DNA from: a bacterium
GTDB taxonomy: Bacteria > Babelota > Babeliae > Babelales > RVW-14
Assembly: GCA_023249895.1 (NCBI GenBank)
Contig: JAHFBS010000033.1
Coordinates: forward strand, 1 to 7,883
Reading direction: 5' to 3'
Length of the DNA: 7,883 nt
A program made the translations under genes and the position numbers. The notes beneath the pieces were generated by a model that saw only the letters and a program-made list of their open reading frames with translations, did no database searches and was not told where the DNA came from. This document shows, in pieces, positions 1 through 6,427 of the stretch; positions within the stretch are counted from its first letter, which is position 1, and every line of letters starts with the position of its first letter.

Positions 1-5
1 TTTGG

Positions 6-656
6 TTGATATATTCATCTCCAATTTCAAATAATCATATTTTCATGATTGTATGGGGTATTTTTATGACAGGCATCATCATCATAAATGGAATACACGT
101 CACAAGAAGCATGAATGCCATTATGCGAAAACCAAAAAAAATCACCGCCGCCCTCACTCATTTCGCCTCACAAAGAGTTGATATTCCTAATAAGCCATTA
201 TTTATTTTTAATGCCGATCAACCAACATCTTGTGGAATTTTACAGGCTACGCAACTTTTTCACATCACTACGGCACTCCCAAAATTCTTTCTTTCTAATC
301 TTTTTATTAATAAAGAAATATCAGCCAAAGATGTCCCTTTGTTCGTGAAACTCGTCATACACCCCAATACAATAGAAATACAATCAAAATGTCGCTCAAA
401 ATTATGGTTTCTACTATCATGCGGCACCGATGAACCACTTATCTATACAAAAAGAACCATCGTTAACCAGCAGATAGTAAGGCTCCCCTTTTATTTGAAA
501 AATATTACCAGTAATGACTCTTTGGATGGCAAATTTTTCAATCTAAAACTTTACTTCGAACAAAAGTATTTTAGCCCTGATGTGATTGTTGCAGCGTTAT
601 TTTTAAATGAAGAGCAATTCGTAATACTAAACAAGCACGCACAAATTACTTTGTAA
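6..656 (+). CDS. Unrecognised protein with one N-terminal membrane segment, possibly 5'-truncated
   Basis: I do not recognise this protein. Counting from the TTG at position 6, residues about 14-33 form a hydrophobic stretch rich in Ile, Met and Gly (core GIIIINGI). A basic patch follows (RKPKK, residues about 42-46). The remaining 170 or so residues look like a soluble mixed domain with many beta-type segments and no motif I can name. By the positive-inside rule the basic patch would place the C-terminal part in the cytoplasm, but this is weak. The start is uncertain: the frame is open to the window edge, TTG 6 has no visible ribosome site, ATG 45 has none, and ATG 66 has GGGG seven bases upstream but would shorten the membrane segment. 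The true start may lie outside the window. It is the only plus-strand gene and converges on the glycan operon, so it probably belongs to a different unit. Confidence 0.6.
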   Translation: MIYSSPISNNHIFMIVWGIFMTGIIIINGIHVTRSMNAIMRKPKKITAALTHFASQRVDIPNKPLFIFNADQPTSCGILQATQLFHITTALPKFFLSNLFINKEISAKDVPLFVKLVIHPNTIEIQSKCRSKLWFLLSCGTDEPLIYTKRTIVNQQIVRLPFYLKNITSNDSLDGKFFNLKLYFEQKYFSPDVIVAALFLNEEQFVILNKHAQITL

Positions 657-680
657 AATTACTTATTTTAGCCTACAAAG
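649..680. terminator. Weak inverted repeat between convergent genes, possible bidirectional terminator
   Basis: CTTTGTA at 649-655 and TACAAAG at 674-680 are perfect 7-base arms around an 18-base loop. The loop could pair further as AAAT with ATTT. It spans the stop codons of the two convergent genes (656 and 673), which is where a shared terminator would be expected. The stem is AT-rich with one G-C and one C-G pair, and no long T-tract follows on either strand, so a chance repeat is quite possible. Confidence 0.25.
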
Positions 681-1521
681 ACTTTCTAATAGCTAAGTCT
701 GGGTATTGCTTAACAATATCGTTATGTAAACTCTCAAATTGGCTTGAGCTGCTCGTTGTATCAACAAACCTTTTTTCTTCAATATGCCCACAGTTATTTT
801 TTCTGCGATCATAAAAAATGCCTTCCCATTTGGTTAAATAATTTTCAAGATCGTTTTTAAAACGAATATAATTCGTTGAACGAACTGAAACATTTGCATG
901 GGGATAATGTTCGATATAAGAATGCGGGCTCTCGCAAACTGCATACCCTTTTTGCCATAATTTTAGGCACACATCGCCATCAGCATTATAAAAAAAGAAT
1001 GTTTCTTCATCGATGTAATCAACTTCCTGCAAAGCCGTACGTAAAAAAAATCCATGATTAACATATAATTTATCGCCAAGCGTATAACCGACATGATATG
1101 CCTCGCTCTTTGACCAGTCTCGCCAATAAAACGCAAGCGCCCCAACCTTACGACCTTGCATTCTAAGCGCTTCAAAATGGTTCAGGCCATTGGTTATTGC
1201 ACCCGGAATTACCAAGCAATCATCACTCAGCATGCATATATATTCGCCGCTGGCAGCCTTAAAGCCCAAATTCATAAAATATCCCCACGAACGACGCTCA
1301 AGAGGCTTACCCTGCCATTCCCCGCGATTGTGCTGCACAATCGTAATAATGTCTTTCTGCATCACAAGCCATGGCACTGTTCCATCATCCGATCCACCAT
1401 CAATCACAAAAATCTCGTGCGCACATGAGGCAATTTCTGTACGTATAGATGCAAGCGCAAGCTGCAAAAATGGTAACCGGTTGTACGTTCCAAGGACAAC
1501 AGACATACGAGGCTTATTCAT
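673..1521 (-). CDS. GT2-type (GT-A fold) glycosyltransferase
   Basis: This 282-residue protein is a putative inverting sugar transferase using a nucleotide-diphosphate sugar donor, acting in the cytoplasm on a glycan or lipid-linked acceptor. Visible family marks, in order: the first strand and loop VVLGTYNR (residues 8-15), the donor-binding segment VIDGGSDDGT (39-48), and the metal/diphosphate motif MLSDDC with the acidic pair at 100-101. Next come an NHGFFLR segment (155-161) and NADGDVCLKLWQKGY (179-193). The last sits where GT2 enzymes carry the catalytic ED motif; here it reads GD. His205 in YIEHY may help bind metal. The C-terminal 70 or so residues are charged and unassigned. I chose ATG 1521 rather than the ATG at 1560, because it leaves one base after the previous stop and has AGGGAG upstream. 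It is the last gene of the operon. The sugar and acceptor are unknown. Confidence 0.88.
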   Translation of the reverse strand: MNKPRMSVVLGTYNRLPFLQLALASIRTEIASCAHEIFVIDGGSDDGTVPWLVMQKDIITIVQHNRGEWQGKPLERRSWGYFMNLGFKAASGEYICMLSDDCLVIPGAITNGLNHFEALRMQGRKVGALAFYWRDWSKSEAYHVGYTLGDKLYVNHGFFLRTALQEVDYIDEETFFFYNADGDVCLKLWQKGYAVCESPHSYIEHYPHANVSVRSTNYIRFKNDLENYLTKWEGIFYDRRKNNCGHIEEKRFVDTTSSSSQFESLHNDIVKQYPDLAIRKSL

Positions 1522-1522
1522 G

Positions 1523-2593
1523 TTATATAAACACTCCCTTTTTCCACCACGCACGCCCATTAAGCAAGCACGAAAAATCGTGTGTTTGAAAGAAATAGCG
1601 ATACACCGATAAACGGTCGGTATGTTGGCTAAAACGTGCTATTTTTTTATTCATCATATCGCTTATTAAGAGGCCTGAAGGGCCATACTGCGTTCTTAAC
1701 CACCACAATGGTGGCATGTATTTTTGTAGAAATAAGCGCTTACTTGCATAAAAATTAAAACATGACTGCATATGCCACAATAAAATTTTCTTTTTATAGA
1801 TCAGATGCGCCCCATCAGCGCGTGTATATGAACAAAAATCAATACCATTTTCACGCGTATAGGTATACGGAATATGTGAATTGTACATATGGAACAACAA
1901 TGGATTCTGAAAAACTATGTAGTCATCAAGATCGTGCATAAGAGCATCAACAGAATCCTGTTTAATCTCATTGGTATGTATAAGATGTGAAAGTAAGTCT
2001 TGATCACTTGATATGATCGGCCTAAAACGCGATCCTGCCCATCGTGTTACAAATGGAACCTCCCATCCAACACGCAATTTCCAAGCACGTGACGCATAGC
2101 CGTCTATATCAGCCGCAAAGGCATCAAGCGCGTGGGCATACTGCTCAAACCAGCGTGGATCTGCAATTGAGGTGAATGCTGGGCATCCTTGCAAAATAAA
2201 AGTCTTGCCGGCTGTTTTCTGCGCAATAATCACTGGATCTTCGTTAAAAACAATATCACCATCGTAATGAATAAGCGGTTCGCCTGCAAAAATATCTCTT
2301 ATAACAAGCCATCGTAAAAAACATTTCTTTTCGTAATCACCAAAACGCGACAACTGTTCATATTTTTGAGCATAGGTGTCATAAAGAATTGATGCATCAT
2401 GCAGAATATATCCATAGTCACTTAATAATGATTGATAAGAAACATCAAGGCGATCAAGCCCTTCGAGGAAAACAACGTTAATTCGAGTATTGAAACCTAA
2501 TTTTTGATTGCGCTGTCCAACAAAAAGCAAGGGAACTTTTGCTTCAAAATTGTGCGTATCACCCTGTGCCCATGCAACAATGACATTATTCAT
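1523..2593 (-). CDS. GT-A-like glycosyltransferase with DGD motif, unassigned family
   Basis: This 356-residue protein is probably a metal-dependent nucleotide-sugar transferase, but I cannot place it in a named family. The main evidence is the segment around residues 92-120: FLRWLVIRD, then PLIHYDGDIVFNEDP, with DGD at 111-113. That is the layout of GT8/GT32-like enzymes, where a helix with an Arg precedes a hydrophobic strand ending in the metal-binding DxD. Further matches are SSDQDLL (195-201), which resembles the acceptor/catalytic acid region of GT-A enzymes, and LLWHMQS (271-277), whose His274 could be the late metal ligand. No membrane segment or signal peptide is seen. It overlaps the GT9 gene by four bases (ATGA) and has a strong AGGGGAG ribosome site nine bases upstream, so translation is coupled. 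Its neighbours suggest a role in the same glycan. Confidence 0.72.
   Translation of the reverse strand: MNNVIVAWAQGDTHNFEAKVPLLFVGQRNQKLGFNTRINVVFLEGLDRLDVSYQSLLSDYGYILHDASILYDTYAQKYEQLSRFGDYEKKCFLRWLVIRDIFAGEPLIHYDGDIVFNEDPVIIAQKTAGKTFILQGCPAFTSIADPRWFEQYAHALDAFAADIDGYASRAWKLRVGWEVPFVTRWAGSRFRPIISSDQDLLSHLIHTNEIKQDSVDALMHDLDDYIVFQNPLLFHMYNSHIPYTYTRENGIDFCSYTRADGAHLIYKKKILLWHMQSCFNFYASKRLFLQKYMPPLWWLRTQYGPSGLLISDMMNKKIARFSQHTDRLSVYRYFFQTHDFSCLLNGRAWWKKGVFI
1534..1539 (-). promoter_or_regulatory. Ribosome binding site deciding the GT2 start
   Basis: AGGGAG on the minus strand lies 12 bases before ATG 1521, inside the end of the preceding gene. The spacing is long, but the alternatives (ATG 1560 inside the preceding gene, ATG 1506) have no purine-rich site, so this supports 1521 as the start. 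Confidence 0.45.
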
Positions 2594-3753
2594 AAGTTGC
2601 GACTCCCCTGCAAAGATCTAACATTTATGACCTCGTATTTTTGATCAAATGCATATTCTTTATCGACACACATTACCAACGTGGGTCTATGTTTTTGCTC
2701 CCTACATTCCAACGTTTGTTTTAGTGCATACGCAAGAACATCAGGGTTAATGCTTTGCACACATCTGGTCGTATCATAATGACAATGCCAGTTACATCCA
2801 TAACATTTAAGGGGTGCAATAACAGCAGCTGTAAGCGGTGAATACGGCATAAACCGGCCAAAGTGGCCACCGCCAAGAACAATGACATTGGGCGTTCCTA
2901 CGGCACAAGCAACATGCGCCAATCCAGTCTCTGCACCAACCACTAACCGACAACGTTTGATAATGGCAGCAGCTTGCCCTATCGAAGTCTTTCCTGACAT
3001 ATCAATTATCTGATGCTGAACTTCTTTAAGCGCTTCTCTATTTATTGCCCCATCAGCACATGCGCCAAGAGCAACGATTTTCATATCACGCGGTACCGCT
3101 TTATCAAGCGCTTGAGCATATTGATGATAGATACGCTGAGATGATTGTGCTCCCGCAAAAAATCCAAGTGTATTGGTACCATCTAAATCATGTGAAGCAA
3201 AAAACTGGTCCGCCCATTCTTCGTCAATTTCATTAATCCAGATACGTGGAACAAGTTTTTCATGCGCTATGCCACATTCTTCAAGAAAATCAGCATATCG
3301 TTCAAGTTCATGTTTGTTACCTAAAGATTCAATCAATTGAGAATAGCGGCGATTATATCTTGCCGGAAAATCCCATCGCCCTCGGCGTTGTGTAATTTTG
3401 AAAGCAACGGAAGTTTTGATGCCACATATCGATGTAAAATAATCAAACGCACGTTCTCGCGAATACACCGTATTTAACAACATATCAATCGATCTTTTTG
3501 AAATTTGAGCGCACACGGATGCACGATAAGGGCGATGCGTCATAAAAAGTTTTTTATTAAACGTGATAATATCAGCGACAAAAGGACTTGAACGGTAAAA
3601 ATCAGCAAGTGATGGTTGGCAAAGAACAATGATTTGAGCATTATGAAAATGTTTTTTGATATGCTCTAGCATTGATGCTGCAAGAATAGCATCACCAAGC
3701 GCATCAGGGCGCACCCAGAGTATTTTTTTGACGCAGGCAGAGAGCTCGATCAT
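2590..3753 (-). CDS. GT9 family glycosyltransferase (heptosyltransferase-like)
   Basis: This 387-residue GT-B protein resembles ADP-heptose:LPS heptosyltransferases (WaaC/WaaF class), which add heptose to the LPS inner core on the cytoplasmic face of the inner membrane. The N-terminal domain opens with KKILWVRPDALGD (residues 9-21), the family's first strand and glycine-rich loop with Asp at 21, followed by a helix and IIVLCQPS. The C-terminal domain has LGFFAGAQSS (196-205) and the donor-site signature VVGAETGLAHVACAVGTP (271-288), then LGGGHFGRFMPY. A Cys cluster (C317, C320, C324, C331) follows, as is common in this family. About 50 residues after that form an unassigned tail. ATG 3753 is chosen over TTG 3756 because AGGA lies six bases upstream, and a later start would remove the first strand. 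The gene overlaps the upstream methyltransferase by 50 bases. Heptose specificity is inferred from the family only. Confidence 0.9.
   Translation of the reverse strand: MIELSACVKKILWVRPDALGDAILAASMLEHIKKHFHNAQIIVLCQPSLADFYRSSPFVADIITFNKKLFMTHRPYRASVCAQISKRSIDMLLNTVYSRERAFDYFTSICGIKTSVAFKITQRRGRWDFPARYNRRYSQLIESLGNKHELERYADFLEECGIAHEKLVPRIWINEIDEEWADQFFASHDLDGTNTLGFFAGAQSSQRIYHQYAQALDKAVPRDMKIVALGACADGAINREALKEVQHQIIDMSGKTSIGQAAAIIKRCRLVVGAETGLAHVACAVGTPNVIVLGGGHFGRFMPYSPLTAAVIAPLKCYGCNWHCHYDTTRCVQSINPDVLAYALKQTLECREQKHRPTLVMCVDKEYAFDQKYEVINVRSLQGSRNL
2603..2609 (-). promoter_or_regulatory. Strong ribosome binding site before the DGD transferase
   Basis: AGGGGAG on the minus strand, nine bases before ATG 2593 and lying inside the 3' end of the GT9 gene. 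It is the best Shine-Dalgarno match in the window and fixes the start of the downstream gene at the ATGA overlap. Confidence 0.6.
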
Positions 3754-4495
3754 CAACCGTCCTACTCTTCATTTGGCGTTTTACTGCATAAAATAGGCCT
3801 CTATTACACCATTCAATAAGCTTTTGAAAATATCGTTGATTGATGCGTTTGCGCGTAAGAAGATGAATACCCCAATGAGAATAAAAAGAAAGGCCATACG
3901 ACCGAGCAACATATTCGAATGTTTGCTTACGGTAAAAAGCAATATGCTGGCCCTGATCACAAGCATAATACCACCATGCATGCGGCGCTGGAATGGGACT
4001 AGGAAGAAAATCTGTTGTAAATATAATATGCGGCGCCAGCGTCAACATCGTTTCGATTTCTTTACATGGATCTACAAAATGCTCGAAGCACTCAAACGCC
4101 GAAACTAAATTCGGTGCTTTTTTACTCGGCGTATAGGCAAAGCCTGGAGCAAGAATGTTCTTTGCATAGGGATCAATCCAATAATAGTCAAACCCAATAT
4201 CACGCATCAGACGCGTAAAAATTCCGTATCCACCGGCATAATCAACATACGAACCATTTTTGTCATATAAAAAGTAGATGAGCACCGCAACACTACGTGC
4301 AAGTGTCAGATTACGCGCTAAAATTCCTGTATCGGTGTGGCTAATAGGAGTTTGATATGCTTCAGTAAGCCAATATGGATCTTCGGTCTGAACAAAATCG
4401 CATACGGAACAATGATAGTATGCAACAGAATAACGAGTTAAAATCAGCCCTTTAAAAGTTTCCTGTGTTTGCGCACCGCAAATTTTACATTTCAT
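3704..4495 (-). CDS. Class I SAM methyltransferase with N-terminal zinc ribbon
   Basis: This 263-residue protein is probably a methyltransferase acting on a sugar nucleotide or glycan. The N-terminus carries four cysteines as CKIC (C3, C6) and CSVC (C29, C32), a zinc ribbon as found in sugar C-methyltransferase-type enzymes. The SAM-binding core follows: VDYAGGYGIFTRLMRD (84-99, motif I, with the usual first Gly replaced by Ala) and WIDPYAKN (106-113, with Asp108 placed to bind the ribose). FECFEHFVDP (134-143) is the post-motif typical of the Methyltransf_23 group. A later HIAFYRKQTFEYVARSYGL segment is typical of this group's C-terminal strand-helix unit. The start overlaps the upstream stop by four bases (ATGA). 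The C-terminal tail, about 17 residues, is encoded in DNA shared with the GT9 start and has no recognisable motif. The exact substrate cannot be read. Confidence 0.85.
   Translation of the reverse strand: MKCKICGAQTQETFKGLILTRYSVAYYHCSVCDFVQTEDPYWLTEAYQTPISHTDTGILARNLTLARSVAVLIYFLYDKNGSYVDYAGGYGIFTRLMRDIGFDYYWIDPYAKNILAPGFAYTPSKKAPNLVSAFECFEHFVDPCKEIETMLTLAPHIIFTTDFLPSPIPAPHAWWYYACDQGQHIAFYRKQTFEYVARSYGLSFYSHWGIHLLTRKRINQRYFQKLIEWCNRGLFYAVKRQMKSRTVDDRALCLRQKNTLGAP
3760..3763 (-). promoter_or_regulatory. Ribosome binding site deciding the GT9 start
   Basis: AGGA on the minus strand, six bases before ATG 3753 and inside the methyltransferase coding region. It favours ATG 3753 over the adjacent TTG 3756 and supports the unusual 50-base gene overlap. 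Confidence 0.5.
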
Positions 4496-5430
4496 CGATT
4501 AAGTCTCGCTTTAAGAGCCATACGGCATCGCTCTATGTGGCGTACGACCCAATTACCAGGAATCACTTTCATATTTTTATAAATCAGCCTATCGAAATAA
4601 TCCTGAACAGTAATGGCTGATGGGTGAACCAGATGAGCAACATCAATCGGTCTACACGCAAGTCCCTGATCAAAGCTTTTAACGCCAGTTGCATGCAGCC
4701 CAAAATATCCAATATTAGAAATAAGGTTATTGAAGGGGACAACACAAAACGCTTGATGTTTAATACATGCATACGTCCATTGTATATCCCATGTATCGAT
4801 TTCATGATTAACAATACGATCAAAATAACGTGCCCAAAAATCAATAATTTTTCTTTCGTTAAAAAATTGTTCAATTATGTCAACGGGCCGCCAAGATGAC
4901 CATTCAGCAAGCTCAAAATCATACAACTGCCAGGCTCGACGCCAGGTTGCCCAGCCCCACACGGGGTAGTAGCGTGAAAAAAAATAGGTCTTGCGCGACG
5001 TAATTTTATTCAACAAATAACTTAATCCCGTAATCATCATCACCCGTGAATCATCACGATAGCGTTCAAGCATAGCTGTACAAAAATCAAAAAATGTTGC
5101 ATCGGGCACGCAATCATCTTCTAAAATAATTCCTTGTTCAACATGTGAGAAAAACCACGTTATAGCCTCACTTACAGCACGCCCGCAACCAAGATTTTCA
5201 TCTCGAAACAGCGTCTGAACTTCACAGGGCCAGTCAATAGTATCAATAAGAGCCCGTGCTTGTTTACAACGAATAACATCATCATTATGCGTTAACCGTG
5301 GCCCATCAGCTGCTATAAAAAGTTGTCGCGGTTTTTGCTTACGAATCTGGTCAAAAACAATACGCGTGGTGTCGGGGCGATTAAAAATTAAAAAAAGAAT
5401 TGGGGTGAAGAATTGATGCTGTAACACCAT
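4492..5430 (-). CDS. GT-A glycosyltransferase of the HlpA-like group
   Basis: This 312-residue protein matches a GT-A group often named 'hemolytic protein HlpA-like' in annotations. It is a nucleotide-sugar transferase fold, and nothing here suggests haemolysis. Marks in order: PILFLIFNRPDTT (residues 10-22, first strand and donor loop), LFIAADGPR (37-45), RDENLGCGRAVSEAI (76-90), and the metal motif ILEDDCVPD with EDD at 104-106. Then come RYYPVWGWATWRRAW (153-167), a Trp-rich signature of the group, and WDIQW (213-217), a likely acceptor or catalytic segment. It lacks membrane segments and should act in the cytoplasm. ATG 5430 is supported by GGTGAG eight bases upstream; that site overlaps the TGA stop of the FkbM gene, with a nine-base gap between the genes. 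The sugar transferred is unknown. Confidence 0.87.
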   Translation of the reverse strand: MVLQHQFFTPILFLIFNRPDTTRIVFDQIRKQKPRQLFIAADGPRLTHNDDVIRCKQARALIDTIDWPCEVQTLFRDENLGCGRAVSEAITWFFSHVEQGIILEDDCVPDATFFDFCTAMLERYRDDSRVMMITGLSYLLNKITSRKTYFFSRYYPVWGWATWRRAWQLYDFELAEWSSWRPVDIIEQFFNERKIIDFWARYFDRIVNHEIDTWDIQWTYACIKHQAFCVVPFNNLISNIGYFGLHATGVKSFDQGLACRPIDVAHLVHPSAITVQDYFDRLIYKNMKVIPGNWVVRHIERCRMALKARLNR

Positions 5431-5439
5431 ATCGCATAC

Positions 5440-6414
5440 TCACCAAGCATCATCATATAATTCGTCGCAACAGGCATTGATTATTAGTGCCTGTTGCCCT
5501 TTTCTAATACGATAGTCAAAATTATGATTTTCTAAAATCGTTAAAAATTCTCCCAAAGGCATTGGGCAATGTGGATGAAATTCAATAATCATTTTCTTAA
5601 TTAACGACAACTTACCCGTCGATGCTAAATCTTTAAGCACAAGGCCCTCAGCGCCTTCTACATCAATTTTTAAAAGGTCAACCGGTTTAGTTATGTATGC
5701 AGAAAGTACGTCCGTAACAACTGGTATTGTTTTGCTATTTTTTACAGCTCCCTCTTTAAAAATAAGATGAGCCCCTGTCGACCCTTCATACTGATCATTG
5801 AAAAAACACAGCCCCTTTTTATCGGCAAGTGCTCTATTAATAGTTTGAAGATGAGCAAGATTGTTCATCGTAATATTTCGTTGCAAAAGCGCAAAACTAT
5901 TGGGCTCCGGTTCAAAAACAATGACTTCAGCCAATGGATAAAGTTTTTTGAAATAAAGCGTTGCTATGCCAATGTTTCCCCCACAATCAACAATTAAAGG
6001 GGCTTCATTTTTTGTTCGAAAAAAATAACATTCTTCAATAAAGATCTCAGAAAACATGAGACGCAGTTCGTAAGGATTGTAGGCAACGACGGCCAACCCA
6101 AGCATATTACACTGATAAAGCTTGCTATCCGACATAAAAAGTGGCTCAGTAATCAATTGACCATACATACACAGAAGATCACTGGTTAAAAAAGAATGAA
6201 CACGGGGTTTTTTTATCAAAAAACTTTTAACGAGTTCTTTTGCTGCTGTAGAAAAATAATGAATGCCAAAACCAGCTTTTTGTCCTCGAAAGGCACTTAG
6301 CGCAACTAACACGCAACAGCAAAACAGTATTGAAAAAAAACTCCACAAAATAATTTTTTTAAGCCAGACCAGTATGGCATTAATCACATACCAGATTTTG
6401 TATATCCCATTCAT
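5440..6414 (-). CDS. Membrane-anchored FkbM-family methyltransferase
   Basis: This 324-residue protein is a SAM-dependent O-methyltransferase of the FkbM type, a family that methylates hydroxyls on polyketides and sugars. The N-terminus has a hydrophobic segment at about 21-42 (core ILFCCCVLVAL) after a Lys pair, so the enzyme is probably tethered to the inner membrane. The catalytic domain is complete: LIVDCGGNIGIATLYFKK (140-157, motif I with Asp143), VIVFEPEPNSF (164-174, Glu168 for the SAM ribose), a GSTGAH loop (211-216), and VDLLKIDVEGAEGLVL (245-260, the FkbM hallmark). MIIEFHP (275-281) follows. The domain order is normal, with an extra 90 or so N-terminal residues compared with a minimal FkbM domain. 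The gap to the upstream FkbM-like gene is 13 bases, and the two proteins are related along most of their length. The ribosome site is weak. The target glycan hydroxyl is unknown. Confidence 0.9.
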   Translation of the reverse strand: MNGIYKIWYVINAILVWLKKIILWSFFSILFCCCVLVALSAFRGQKAGFGIHYFSTAAKELVKSFLIKKPRVHSFLTSDLLCMYGQLITEPLFMSDSKLYQCNMLGLAVVAYNPYELRLMFSEIFIEECYFFRTKNEAPLIVDCGGNIGIATLYFKKLYPLAEVIVFEPEPNSFALLQRNITMNNLAHLQTINRALADKKGLCFFNDQYEGSTGAHLIFKEGAVKNSKTIPVVTDVLSAYITKPVDLLKIDVEGAEGLVLKDLASTGKLSLIKKMIIEFHPHCPMPLGEFLTILENHNFDYRIRKGQQALIINACCDELYDDAW

Positions 6415-6427
6415 AAATTTGACACCA

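Noticed and set aside
1522..1560. A longer GT2 gene starting at ATG 1560
   Set aside because: The extra 13 residues would overlap the preceding gene, are not part of the GT2 fold, and ATG 1560 has no ribosome site. ATG 1521 follows the previous stop by one base and has AGGGAG upstream.
1190..1612. A 140-residue plus-strand open frame
   Set aside because: It lies antisense to the GT2 gene and the end of the DGD transferase, both with recognisable motifs, and its translation has no family marks. It is a shadow frame.
6207..6224. Inverted repeat of 7-base arms (GTTTTTT and AAAAAAC) with a 4-base loop
   Set aside because: It sits inside the FkbM coding region, consists almost only of A and T runs, and encodes ordinary residues (a Phe-Leu-Ile-Lys-Lys stretch). 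No terminator is expected there.
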